Both the position numbers and the translations under genes were made by a program. From Desulfoferula sp040751985 (GTDB taxonomy: Bacteria; Desulfobacterota; Desulfarculia; Desulfarculales; Desulfarculaceae), in contig JBFMFU010000028.1 of assembly GCA_040751985.1 (NCBI GenBank), positions 1 through 64,000 on the forward strand: a stretch of DNA of 64,000 bases. The letters are read 5' to 3'. Position 1 is the first letter of the stretch. Each line of letters opens with the position of its first letter. Of this stretch, positions 33,667 through 42,436 are shown one piece after another. The notes beneath the pieces were generated by a model that was not told where the DNA came from, made no database searches, and saw only the letters and a program-made list of their open reading frames with translations.

Positions 33667-34332
33667 ATGACTTTTTCGCTCCTTATATTTTCTTTCAACG
33701 AAATAAAAGGGATGCAGGCGGTCCTGCCTCGAATTGACCGAAGCGTGGTCGATGAGGTGTTGGTCGTTGACGGCGGTTCCACAGACGGCTCCATAGAATT
33801 CGCCAAGTCCTTGGGCTTTGACGTGTATGTTCAGAAGAAAAAGGGGCTTTTGGCCGGCTTCGAGGAAGGCATGGCTGCGGCCAAGGGTGATATTCTAATT
33901 ATTTTCACGCCTGACAACAACATGATCCCCGAAAAAATCCCGGCCCTGGTGGAAAAAATGAAAGAAGGCTACGATATGGTGACGGTTTCACGCTTCCTCG
34001 ACGGAGCCAAAAGTCTCGACGACAACACTGTCACTGCCTTTGGAAATTGGTTCTTCACCAAGCTGGTGCGGGTCCTGTTCGGCAGCAACTGCACGGACTC
34101 TATGGGGTTCTACCGGGCCATGCGCAGAGACCTCATGAAGGAGTTGGGCCTGTCCATGACCAGGGCCACCCCTTTGAACATTGAGATCCGCTGCGCCAAA
34201 AAGGGCTTGAAGGTCTGCGAAATACCAGGTGACGAACCGCCGCGTATCGGCGGCAACAGCTCCCGGTATATTATTTGGAACGGCCTGGTGGTTTTGAGTA
34301 CAATTCTGTGGGAGTTCGTAAAGCGTCGCTAA
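33667..34332 (+). CDS. Family 2 glycosyltransferase
   Basis: A 221-aa GT-A glycosyltransferase. FSLLIFSFNE opens the domain, VVDGGSTDGS is the nucleotide-binding loop, and TPDNN replaces the usual DxD. A likely membrane-associated hydrophobic helix lies at the C-terminus (NGLVVLSTILWEFV). It is about the size of single-domain DPM1-like enzymes. It heads a plus-strand run (SDR, Nudix, E1 pair, methyltransferase) and may transfer the sugar made there to a carrier lipid or glycan. No strong ribosome site is visible near the ATG. Confidence 0.83.
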   Translation: MTFSLLIFSFNEIKGMQAVLPRIDRSVVDEVLVVDGGSTDGSIEFAKSLGFDVYVQKKKGLLAGFEEGMAAAKGDILIIFTPDNNMIPEKIPALVEKMKEGYDMVTVSRFLDGAKSLDDNTVTAFGNWFFTKLVRVLFGSNCTDSMGFYRAMRRDLMKELGLSMTRATPLNIEIRCAKKGLKVCEIPGDEPPRIGGNSSRYIIWNGLVVLSTILWEFVKRR

Positions 34333-34435
34333 GGCGCTGCACCTATTTTTCTAGCCGTTAGGCCCGGCTTGGCAAATAACAGCGATTGAATGCCGCCGGG
34401 CTCTGGGTCTTTTGATCAGGAAAGACAAAGCGCTA

Positions 34436-35452
34436 ATGGCAAACATCAAGGCTTTGATTACCGGGATTACCGGGATGGTCGGCTCTCATCTGGCCGATTA
34501 CCTGCTGGAGAACACCGACTGGGATATATTCGGCATGTGCCGCTGGCGCAGCCCGCTGGACAACGTGGAGCACCTTATCCCCCGCGCCAACCGCAAGGAC
34601 AGGCTTTACTTCATAGACGGCGACTTGTGTGACTACATCTCCCTGCAGAATGCGGTGGAGCTTTCTCAGCCCGACTTCGTCTTCCACCTGGCCGCCCAGA
34701 GCTACCCTAGCACCAGTTTCACCTCGCCGATACACACCCTGGACACCAACATCCTGGGCACGGAGCGCCTTTTGGAGGCTCTGCGGCGCTGCAAGTCCAT
34801 CGATCCGGTAATTCACGTCTGCTCCTCCTCCGAGGTGTTCGGACGGGTGCCCAAGGACAGGATTCCCATCAACGAGGAGTGCTCCTTTCACCCAGCCTCA
34901 CCATATGCCATCTCCAAGTCCGGGACGGACCTGATAGGCCGCTTCCATGCCGAGGCCTACGGGCAGAAGGTTGTGGTCACCCGGATGTTCACCCACACCG
35001 GGCCCCGCCGCGGGGACGTGTTCGCTGAGTCCACCTTTGCCAAACAGATAGCCATGATCGAGGAGGATATGATCCCGCCGGTGGTGAAGACCGGCAATCT
35101 CGACTCCATGCGGACCTGGTCCGACGTGCGTGACGCGGTGCGGGCCTACTATCTACTGGTCACGGTCAATCCCATTCCGGGGGAGTATTACAACATCGGC
35201 GGCACCCACTCTTGCACCGTGGGCCAGATGCTCGATTACCTGCTCTCGCTGTCCCGGCGCAAGGACATCAGGGTGGAGCAAGAGGCCAGCCGCATCAGGC
35301 CGCTTGATGCAGACCTGCAGGTGCCGGATACCAAAAAATTCCGGGAGCACACCGGGTGGACCCCTGAAATTACCTTTGAACAAACGATGCAGGACCTCCT
35401 GGAATATTGGCGGCAAAAGGTCCGCGTCAAATCAGGCCTCTCCTTGCGTTAA
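34436..35452 (+). CDS. GDP-mannose 4,6-dehydratase-like SDR
   Basis: A 338-aa extended SDR from the ATG at 34436; an in-frame TTG at 34412 is less likely because AGGAAAG fits the ATG better. TGITGMVGSHLADYLL is the Rossmann motif, CSSSEVFG has the catalytic Ser plus the dehydratase Glu, and YAISK gives Tyr and Lys. Overall it resembles GDP-mannose dehydratase (Gmd) or its reductase relatives (Rmd). It would make a GDP-4-keto-6-deoxy sugar for this operon. Whether mannose or heptose is the substrate cannot be told; a GDP-heptose set is at 42-46 kb. Confidence 0.85.
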   Translation: MANIKALITGITGMVGSHLADYLLENTDWDIFGMCRWRSPLDNVEHLIPRANRKDRLYFIDGDLCDYISLQNAVELSQPDFVFHLAAQSYPSTSFTSPIHTLDTNILGTERLLEALRRCKSIDPVIHVCSSSEVFGRVPKDRIPINEECSFHPASPYAISKSGTDLIGRFHAEAYGQKVVVTRMFTHTGPRRGDVFAESTFAKQIAMIEEDMIPPVVKTGNLDSMRTWSDVRDAVRAYYLLVTVNPIPGEYYNIGGTHSCTVGQMLDYLLSLSRRKDIRVEQEASRIRPLDADLQVPDTKKFREHTGWTPEITFEQTMQDLLEYWRQKVRVKSGLSLR

Positions 35453-35454
35453 CT

Positions 35455-36018
35455 ATGTCCATACCTAAAGACGACTCGCGGTATCATCAGCCGCAATGCC
35501 GAGACTTACAGCCTGTAAAGGTGGTACATAGAAATCCCTGGTTCAATGTGGTGCAGCGGGGCGATTATTTTACGATTGAAGAAAACAGACTGCAGGCGGC
35601 CGTATTGCCGATAGTCGCGGACAAGTCAATTCTGTTGGTAAAGGTGAAACGGCCGATCCTGGCCGACAGCACCATAGAGTTGCCGGCGGGAGGCGCCAAG
35701 AACGGGGAAACGCCGGTGCAAACCGCCGCGCGGGAGCTGCACGAGGAAACCGGTGTTTTGGTGGAGGACCTGAGCCGGTTCAAGAGACTCCGTCCTTTTT
35801 CCGTCAGCCCCCGCCACGCCATACTGGGGCATATCTTTCAGATCAACCTCAGCCAACAAGAGTATGACCAACGGGGGCCGAGCGACGGCGAGGTGGACGA
35901 GATCGAGTGTCTTGCCTTTGCCAAGGTGAAGGAGAAGATAGTTTGCGGTGAGATTTACCAGGCAACATCGGTCGCGGTCTTGTCGCGATTTTTATTCGCC
36001 CATGACATCGGATGTTGA
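35455..36018 (+). CDS. Nudix hydrolase (NDP-sugar pyrophosphatase type)
   Basis: A 187-aa protein. The ATG at 35455 begins 2 nt after the preceding stop. The Nudix box is intact: GGAKNGETPVQTAARELHEE, continuing TGV, at about residues 79-101. Residues before it (VVHRNPWFNVVQRGDYFTIE) resemble ADP-ribose/ADP-sugar pyrophosphatases. It hydrolyses a nucleoside diphosphate linked to another group. In a sugar operon it may release a sugar phosphate from an NDP-sugar or clear a dead-end product. The E1 alpha gene starts 14 nt downstream. Confidence 0.85.
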   Translation: MSIPKDDSRYHQPQCRDLQPVKVVHRNPWFNVVQRGDYFTIEENRLQAAVLPIVADKSILLVKVKRPILADSTIELPAGGAKNGETPVQTAARELHEETGVLVEDLSRFKRLRPFSVSPRHAILGHIFQINLSQQEYDQRGPSDGEVDEIECLAFAKVKEKIVCGEIYQATSVAVLSRFLFAHDIGC

Positions 36019-36032
36019 GAAGAGGCCCGCGC

Positions 36033-36998
36033 ATGCAAGCCACTAACGTCGAACTTTACAAAAAGCTGTACCTGATTCGCCGGGCCGAGGAAAAAATCCA
36101 GGAGCACTACTCCGAAGACGAGATGAAGACACCCATGCACATGTCCATGGGTGAGGAGGCCATCGTAGCCGGCGTCTGCCAGGCTCTGGCTCCCCAAGAC
36201 CAAGTCCTGGGAACCTGGCGCACACACGCCCTGTTTCTTGCCAAAACAGGGGCCACCGACGTTTTCTTCGCGGAGATGTACGGCAAGGCTGCCGGCTGCG
36301 CCCGGGGCCGGGCCGGGTCCATGCACCTGAGCTGGCCGGAGAAGGGGCTGCTGATGTGCTCGGCCATCGTGGGTACGCCTCTGCCGGTGGCCACCGGAGC
36401 GGCGCTGGCCAACAAATACCGAAGGTCCGACCGGGTGGTGGCGGTGTTCTTCGGCGATGGCGCCGTGGACGCCGGGGCATTTTGGGAGAGCTTTAACTTC
36501 GCCTGCCTGAAAAAACTTCCCATACTGTTCGTCTGTGAGGACAACGCCTTTGCCGTGCACACGCCGCGCACCGATCGGCATGGCTTCGAGTCCATCTGTG
36601 ATGTGGCCCGACAATTCCGCAGTAACGTTTTTGAGGCCGACACCACTGACGCCGAAGAAGTCTATAACCTGACCCGGCAGGCCATCGCGGCCATGCGGGA
36701 CAACGGCAGCCCTTGTTTTCTTCAGCTGCACTACTACCGCTATTTGGAACATGTGGGAGTCTACGAGGATTTTGATGCCGGCTACCGCTCACGGGATGAC
36801 TTCCTTGCTTGGCGGGCCAGAGATCCCGTTGCGGTGCAGCGCAAGAAAATTTTACAGGGGGGTATGGTTGAGTCGGAGTTAGTCCAACTGGAAAGGGAGA
36901 TTGATGAGCAGATAACCGTCAGCGTTAAACGGGCCAAGTCCGCCGAATGCGCCGATCCACGTGAACTATGTGATGGAGTTTATAAGTGCGGGTTATAA
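36033..36998 (+). CDS. ThDP-dependent dehydrogenase E1 component, alpha subunit (second copy)
   Basis: A 321-aa alpha subunit from the ATG at 36033, with GAGAAGAGG just upstream. The ThDP motif is canonical: GDGAVDAG at about 141 to CEDN (168-171). It is about 50 residues shorter than the copy at 19059 because the latter has N- and C-terminal extensions. The beta gene begins inside its 3-prime end (13-nt overlap), implying strict co-translation. As in the first pair, no E2 or E3 is present nearby. It probably supplies an activated aldehyde to a sugar acceptor. Confidence 0.86.
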   Translation: MQATNVELYKKLYLIRRAEEKIQEHYSEDEMKTPMHMSMGEEAIVAGVCQALAPQDQVLGTWRTHALFLAKTGATDVFFAEMYGKAAGCARGRAGSMHLSWPEKGLLMCSAIVGTPLPVATGAALANKYRRSDRVVAVFFGDGAVDAGAFWESFNFACLKKLPILFVCEDNAFAVHTPRTDRHGFESICDVARQFRSNVFEADTTDAEEVYNLTRQAIAAMRDNGSPCFLQLHYYRYLEHVGVYEDFDAGYRSRDDFLAWRARDPVAVQRKKILQGGMVESELVQLEREIDEQITVSVKRAKSAECADPRELCDGVYKCGL

Positions 36999-38026
36999 CC
37001 TTTTGTGATGCCCTGAATGAAGCCTTAAGGCAGGAGATGGAAAGAGACGACAGCGTCTTCATTTACGGCATCGGAGTGCCTGACCACAAACGCATATTCG
37101 GCTCTACCAACGGGTTGCTGGAAAAATTCGGCCCCGAACGATGCTTTGACACGCCCATTGCCGAAGACACCATGGCCGGCATCGGCCTGGGGGCGGCCAT
37201 CAACGGCTTGCGGCCCATCCACGTTCACATCCGCGTGGACTTCCTTTTGCTGGCCATGAATCAGCTCGCCAACGTGATCTCCAGCTACAGCTATGGAACC
37301 GCGGGTAAACACAGCGCCCCTATGGTCTTTAGGGCGGTGGTCGGCCGGGGATGGGGCCAGGGCTTCCAGCATAGCAAGAGCATGCATGCCGCTTTCGCCC
37401 ACATCCCGGGGCTGAAGGTGGTGGCTCCCACCACGGCCCTGGACGCCAAGGGGCTTTTGATCGGGGCCATCCGAGACGACAACCCGGTTGTGTTTCTGGA
37501 GCACCGCTGGCTCTACTGGCAAGAGGGCGAGGTGCCGGCAGAGCCGTTTACCCTGCCCATCGGCAAGGGACAGATAATACGGCAGGGTTCGGACCTGACC
37601 ATAGTCGCCACCTCCTGGCTGAACGTGGAGGCGTTGCACGCGGCCAAGATATTGGCTCGCCATGGCGTGAACCTTGAAATCGTGGACCCCAGGACCCTTT
37701 CGCCCCTGGATGAAGAACTCATCATCAGCTCGGTGCAAAAAACCGGGCGCTGCCTGGTGGCGGACAATGACTGGGTGTTTTGCGGCTTCGGCGCCGAGGT
37801 GGCGGCCATGGTCTCGGAGAATTGCTTTAAGGCGTTAAAGGGCCCGGTGCGTAGAATTGGTTTTGCAAACACACCTTGCCCCACCGCCCGGCATTTGGAA
37901 AACGCGTTTTTCCCAAACGCCGCCACGATCGTGCGCAAGGTGGAAGAGATGCTGGACCTGGAGCCTGTAGACCTGTCCGCAGAAAACTTCTATAGCCATG
38001 AGAACAGGTTCAAGGGCCCTTTTTAG
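36986..38026 (+). CDS. ThDP-dependent dehydrogenase E1 component, beta subunit (second copy)
   Basis: A 346-aa beta subunit with a GTG start inside the alpha gene. RCFDTPIAEDTMAG contains the conserved ThDP-activating Glu, and GRGWGQGFQHSKSMHAAFAHIPGL matches the corresponding loop of the first beta copy at 20227, marking the two pairs as paralogues. The C-terminal transketolase domain is complete. The next gene is a methyltransferase about 40-50 nt downstream. Confidence 0.86.
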   Translation: MRVITFCDALNEALRQEMERDDSVFIYGIGVPDHKRIFGSTNGLLEKFGPERCFDTPIAEDTMAGIGLGAAINGLRPIHVHIRVDFLLLAMNQLANVISSYSYGTAGKHSAPMVFRAVVGRGWGQGFQHSKSMHAAFAHIPGLKVVAPTTALDAKGLLIGAIRDDNPVVFLEHRWLYWQEGEVPAEPFTLPIGKGQIIRQGSDLTIVATSWLNVEALHAAKILARHGVNLEIVDPRTLSPLDEELIISSVQKTGRCLVADNDWVFCGFGAEVAAMVSENCFKALKGPVRRIGFANTPCPTARHLENAFFPNAATIVRKVEEMLDLEPVDLSAENFYSHENRFKGPF

Positions 38027-38074
38027 GTTGATCGCGGTTAGTACACTCCTGGACGCCGGAGATTTGTGGTCAGC

Positions 38075-39001
38075 ATGGAACGCTTGACTCCCCAAGACTT
38101 TGCCCGCTCCTTTGGCTGCGCCGAAGAAGACTTTTCCAAGGAGTGCCTAGACCTGATCGCAAAAAAAGATTTCCGGTTCCAGAGGGTGCAGGGCCTTCAA
38201 CGGGACGCGATTATACTCGAGGTCCTGCAACGGATCGACAGTGACACGCAAAAGATAGGAGCCCAGGAGCGACGCGAGGTTTGGTTCCGGGGATGGGAGG
38301 AGAACCTAAAGGCGTTTGTGGGCAGCGGCTACGACGTTGCCGCACTCACCCCCAAATTTCTGCGGGAAAAGCAACCGGTGCGGTTTGCTGGCGATTATAT
38401 AGTGCCCCACAACCCCGCCTTCGAGTTGGATTTCATCACGGTATTCCGGACCTGGCTGTACCAACAGTACTTCCAGGGTTTCCCCTCCGTGTACGAGTTC
38501 GGCTGCGGGACCGGTTTTAACCTGCTCTTGCTGGGCAAGATGCTGCAGCCTGAAAAAATGTACGGCCTGGATTTCGTTCAGTCCTCGGTGGATCTGGTCA
38601 ACAAGATCGGGGAGGCCTTCGACCTGCCCTTGGAAGGCCGCGCCTTTGACATGATTCATCCGGATCATGATTTTAAGTTGAAGCCGGGTAGCTTGATGTT
38701 CACTTTTGGGGCCCTGGAACAGTTGGCCGGCAAGTTCCATGATTTCATCCACTACATCCTGGATAATCGTCCGGACCTGTGTATTCACATAGAACCCACG
38801 GTGGAGTTGTATGATGAGACCAAGCTGTTCGATTATCTGGCGATCAAATTTCACCGCAAGCGGGGCTACACCACGGGGCTGCTCCCCTATCTGCAAAAGC
38901 TGGCGCAAAAGCAGAAGATAAAATTGCTCAAGGTAAAGCGGCTAGGTTTCGGGAGCCTGTTCATGGAAGGGTATACTTATATGATATGGCAACCGGTGTA
39001 G
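38075..39001 (+). CDS. SAM-dependent methyltransferase (C-methyltransferase-like)
   Basis: A 308-aa protein. Start is either GTG 38066 or ATG 38075; GGAG at 38058 is closer to the GTG. The N-terminal 130 residues are helical and not recognised. The SAM core starts at SVYEFGCGTGFNLLLLG, followed by MYGLDFVQSSVDLV. LMFTFGALEQL and CIHIEPTVELYDE form the later motifs. Sugar methyltransferases of this layout occur in polysaccharide loci. Directly after an E1 pair, it may methylate the branched or oxidised sugar. The substrate is unknown. Confidence 0.75.
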   Translation: MERLTPQDFARSFGCAEEDFSKECLDLIAKKDFRFQRVQGLQRDAIILEVLQRIDSDTQKIGAQERREVWFRGWEENLKAFVGSGYDVAALTPKFLREKQPVRFAGDYIVPHNPAFELDFITVFRTWLYQQYFQGFPSVYEFGCGTGFNLLLLGKMLQPEKMYGLDFVQSSVDLVNKIGEAFDLPLEGRAFDMIHPDHDFKLKPGSLMFTFGALEQLAGKFHDFIHYILDNRPDLCIHIEPTVELYDETKLFDYLAIKFHRKRGYTTGLLPYLQKLAQKQKIKLLKVKRLGFGSLFMEGYTYMIWQPV

Positions 39002-39056
39002 CATTTCGGGAGAGGGAGAGACCGCTGGCTTCGATGCGAAGGGGCTGCTGAGGAGT

Positions 39057-39842
39057 ATGGACCTGCATCTGCAAGATAAGGTCGCCTTGGTCACCGGCGG
39101 TTCACACGGGATCGGACGCAGCATTGCCTTGCAACTGGCCCGCGAAGGTTGCCGGGTGGGTTTTTGCGGACGGGACCCCGAGCGAATCGCAGAGGTCCGC
39201 GGGGCGATCATCGAGCAGGGCGGGGCTGAGCCCATCGCGGCCCCGGTTGACGTCACTGTTTCTGGCGAAGCCGAAAAGTTCGTTGACCGGGTTAAAGATC
39301 AGTGGGGCGCAGTCCACATCTTGGTCAACAACGTGGGTGGGGGAGGCCGCTGGGGAAAAGAGAGAGTCGAGGAAAACACCCCGGCTGTGTGGCTGGAGGT
39401 GTTTGAAAAAAACGCGCTCTCTGCGGTGCGCTTCACCATGCGCGTACTGCCCATCATGCTGGAACAAAAATGGGGCCGTATTGTAACCATAACTTCGATT
39501 TTCGGCCGTGAGGGTGGCGGTCGTCCCTGGTTTAATATGGCCAAGGCGGCCCAAACCAGCATGATGAAAAGCTTGTCCTTACAACGCTACCTCACCAGAG
39601 CGAATATCACTTTCAATAGCGTCGCGCCGGGGCCTATCATGATCCCTGATACTGGCTGGGATAAAATGCGAAAGGATTCTCCGGCCGAGTTCGCTAAGTA
39701 TGCCGACCAGGAGTTGGTCGCCGGGCGTCTGGGAACCTCGGAAGAGGTAGCCGATGTAGTGACCTTTCTGTGCTCCGAAAGGGCGTCTTGGGTGAACGGG
39801 GCTTCCATCGTAGTTGATGGCGGTCAGAGTAGGGCCTTCTGA
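39057..39842 (+). CDS. Short-chain dehydrogenase/reductase
   Basis: A 261-aa classical SDR of FabG type. TGGSHGIGRS is the cofactor motif, NNVGGGG the NNAG equivalent, TITSIFG the Ser region, and the C-terminal WVNGASIVVDGGQSRAF is typical. The catalytic YxxxK position reads FNMAK (PWFNMAKAAQT), so the Tyr appears to be Phe. That suggests reduced or altered catalysis. The start ATG at 39057 has GCTGAGGAGT upstream, a good ribosome site. It probably reduces a keto group on the sugar built by this operon or on its acyl branch. Confidence 0.8.
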   Translation: MDLHLQDKVALVTGGSHGIGRSIALQLAREGCRVGFCGRDPERIAEVRGAIIEQGGAEPIAAPVDVTVSGEAEKFVDRVKDQWGAVHILVNNVGGGGRWGKERVEENTPAVWLEVFEKNALSAVRFTMRVLPIMLEQKWGRIVTITSIFGREGGGRPWFNMAKAAQTSMMKSLSLQRYLTRANITFNSVAPGPIMIPDTGWDKMRKDSPAEFAKYADQELVAGRLGTSEEVADVVTFLCSERASWVNGASIVVDGGQSRAF

Positions 39843-39869
39843 GATTTTGCTGGGAGCATCACTGCGATC

Positions 39870-40859
39870 ATGATTAGAGACGAGGTCTTGCAGAGCTTCG
39901 CTGGAAGCAGCGTGATAGTAACCGGCGGCACCGGCCTTATTGGCCGCGAGGTTGTCAAGATGTTGTGCGACGCGGGCGCCAAGGTGAAGGTAGTTTCCCT
40001 GGACAACCTCAACGTTGACCCTCGCGCAGAGCATGTTTTAGGAGACTTGACGGACTTCAATTTATGCAAAAACTTAACGAAGGGTATGGATTTTGCGTTC
40101 CACTTGGCGGGCATCAAGGGCTCTATTGAGGTGACGAAGTCCAAGCCCGCCAGCTTCTTCGTGCCGCTGTTGATGATGAACACCAACATGTTGGAAGCGT
40201 GCCGCGTCAATCAGGTGAAAAAGGTGGTGTACACCAGCTCCATAGGGGCCTATAGCAGCGCTGAGGTGTTCCGCGAAGATCAGAATGCCGACGGTTCGCC
40301 CATGGACATGTTTCCGGGCTGGGCCAAACGTATGGCTGAAATGCAAGTGCAGGCTTATAAAATTCAATATGGGCTGCACAACTATTCCATTGTGCGACCC
40401 TGCAACGTATACGGCCCTGGCGATAACTTTGACCCCGCTAACGCCATGGTGATACCCACTCTGATGTACCGCATCTTACGTAAAGAGAACCCCGTGGTCA
40501 TCTGGGGTGATGGATCGGCGGTGCGAGATTTTGCCTTTAGCCGGGATGTGGCCGAAGGTGTTATCCTGGCCTTGTATCACGGGACAGGAGAGGCGGCCTT
40601 TGTAAACCTGGGCAGTGGCATTGGCTACACAATCAAACAGCTTGTGGAAGCGCTAAATAGCTTTTTGCAGTTCGAGCCGTTTTTCGACAGCAGCAAACCT
40701 TCGGGTTTCCCCAAGCGGGTCATGGACGTTACACTGGCCAAGAAGTTGATTGACTACAATCCTACTACTACACTAGAGGCGGGGCTGCAAGAAACCTGGG
40801 AATGGTTTGTTGAAAATCAAGAGGAATATCTTAAGAAGAAGAACTATTTTGCCGATTAA
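39870..40859 (+). CDS. GDP-fucose-synthase-like SDR with altered YxxxK
   Basis: A 329-aa extended SDR resembling GDP-L-fucose synthase (GMER) type epimerase-reductases. TGGTGLIGREVV is the Rossmann motif, YTSSIGAY holds the Ser, and RPCNVYGPGDNFDP and GDGSAVRDFAFSRDVAEG are typical of the group. At the catalytic position it has PGWAK where GMER has YGWAK, so the Tyr is Pro. NAD(P) binding seems intact. It may still reduce a sugar with another general acid. It follows the SDR gene by 27 nt. Confidence 0.8.
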   Translation: MIRDEVLQSFAGSSVIVTGGTGLIGREVVKMLCDAGAKVKVVSLDNLNVDPRAEHVLGDLTDFNLCKNLTKGMDFAFHLAGIKGSIEVTKSKPASFFVPLLMMNTNMLEACRVNQVKKVVYTSSIGAYSSAEVFREDQNADGSPMDMFPGWAKRMAEMQVQAYKIQYGLHNYSIVRPCNVYGPGDNFDPANAMVIPTLMYRILRKENPVVIWGDGSAVRDFAFSRDVAEGVILALYHGTGEAAFVNLGSGIGYTIKQLVEALNSFLQFEPFFDSSKPSGFPKRVMDVTLAKKLIDYNPTTTLEAGLQETWEWFVENQEEYLKKKNYFAD

Positions 40860-40940
40860 TTTTGGCAGAGGGCAGGCCCAGCAATACATGATAGCAGAGA
40901 GGTAGAAGACAACTAGGTTTTTACCAGAGAAACGACGGAC

Positions 40941-42323
40941 ATGAATATCCTTTTTTGCATATATCAGCTAGACTATGCTGACCACATTTCCCTGGCGTAT
41001 CTGTCGGCGGTTGCTAAAAAACTTGGTCATAATACAAATATATGCATATTGAGCGACTGTGATCTAAACGACAAAATCACTTCTTATCGTCCTGACATCG
41101 TTGCCTACTCCACCAATATCTATGGATATGATCACCTGTTGGCGTCCCACAAGGCCGCCGCGCGGAAGCACGATTTCATTTCAATTATGGGCGGGCCCCA
41201 CGTAACGATCTATCCAGAATTGTATGCTACTGCGGAAGCTGATTTTTTTTGTGCAGGTGAAGGAGAGTTGGCCTTTGCCGAGGTCCTGCAACATATTGAA
41301 GCTGGGAAGAATTGCGATGGCGTCGCCAACATAATCTCGGCTCAAGGCGCCAACCCCGTCAGACCCCTAATCATGGAATTGGATGAAATACCGTTCCCCG
41401 ATCGAGATCTAACCTTAGCTAATTCATACCTTCGGGACACGCCGAAGAAAACCTTTTATGCTACTCGAGGATGTCCTTTTAACTGTAAGTATTGTGCCAA
41501 CAACTTTTTCCAGGAGCTATATTCTGGAAAATGGTCTAGGATTCGTAGGTTCTCTGTAAATCGGATAATTGATGAAGTTCATTATGTAAAAAATCGATAT
41601 AGGACTGACTTCATTAAGTTCGGAGACGACTTATTCGCCATCAAGGCTGACCAGTGGCTGGAAGAATTTGCCGAGCGGTATTCCAAAGAAATTGGCATCC
41701 CTTTCAACTGCTATCTAAGGGTTGATCGCATTGATCGCAATCTGCTTGAACTACTGAAGATGGCTGGCTGCTATTCGGTGCATCTGTCGGTGGATAGTAC
41801 ATCGGAGCACGTTCGCGAAAAAGTGTTAGGTCGCAGAATGAAAAAGGTTGACATTGAAAGCACTCTCAAGCTGGTAAGGAACTATGGAATTAATACCTGG
41901 GTAAACTTCATGTTGGCTGCGCCGGATTCTACGTTTGAGGATGACCTTTCAACCATAGAACTCAGCAAGAGGGCGGACGTAACCTACCCCGCATTTTCCA
42001 CCACTGTACCGATGCCCGGGACCGCACTCTATGATGATTGCCTGCGCAAAGGGCTGATTAAGGAGACTGATAACACCGGTGATATGACCGGGATTGCTGA
42101 AAAGTCTATGCTTTCTTGTTTTACTGAGAAAGACAAAGATGCGAGGCTGAACATTTATTTGCTGGGCGCCCTTGCCGCCAAATCTCCCAAGTTGCTGCAA
42201 CGCGTATTTTTGTTTCTTATTAAACACATTCCGCCGAATAAGCTGTTTAGATGGATGAGAAACAAATATTACGTGTATAACATTGAAAATAAAATATTCA
42301 AGCTAAATAAGCATACCGTATAG
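40941..42323 (+). CDS. B12-binding-domain radical SAM protein
   Basis: A 460-aa radical SAM enzyme of the BchE/HpnJ-like class. Residues 1-135 resemble a cobalamin-binding Rossmann domain (MGGPHVTIYPE at 83-93), but I do not see the DxHxxG motif that binds B12 base-off. The 4Fe-4S motif is Cys178, Cys182, Cys185 in TRGCPFNCKYC. Such enzymes methylate unactivated carbons or rearrange carbon skeletons. The C-terminus is basic and hydrophobic (LFLIKHIPPNKLFRWMRNKYY), suggesting membrane association. Beside sugar SDR genes it may C-methylate or otherwise modify a sugar. A lipid substrate is also possible. Confidence 0.85.
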   Translation: MNILFCIYQLDYADHISLAYLSAVAKKLGHNTNICILSDCDLNDKITSYRPDIVAYSTNIYGYDHLLASHKAAARKHDFISIMGGPHVTIYPELYATAEADFFCAGEGELAFAEVLQHIEAGKNCDGVANIISAQGANPVRPLIMELDEIPFPDRDLTLANSYLRDTPKKTFYATRGCPFNCKYCANNFFQELYSGKWSRIRRFSVNRIIDEVHYVKNRYRTDFIKFGDDLFAIKADQWLEEFAERYSKEIGIPFNCYLRVDRIDRNLLELLKMAGCYSVHLSVDSTSEHVREKVLGRRMKKVDIESTLKLVRNYGINTWVNFMLAAPDSTFEDDLSTIELSKRADVTYPAFSTTVPMPGTALYDDCLRKGLIKETDNTGDMTGIAEKSMLSCFTEKDKDARLNIYLLGALAAKSPKLLQRVFLFLIKHIPPNKLFRWMRNKYYVYNIENKIFKLNKHTV

Positions 42324-42436
42324 GTGCTAGAGTTTAGTTTGTTTATTTTATCTTAAGCATTTGTTATGGCGTGAGGCCTAACGCTATTTGTGCATATTTG
42401 GTTTGGCGACGGCCGGAGCTGAAAGAGGGTTGCGGT

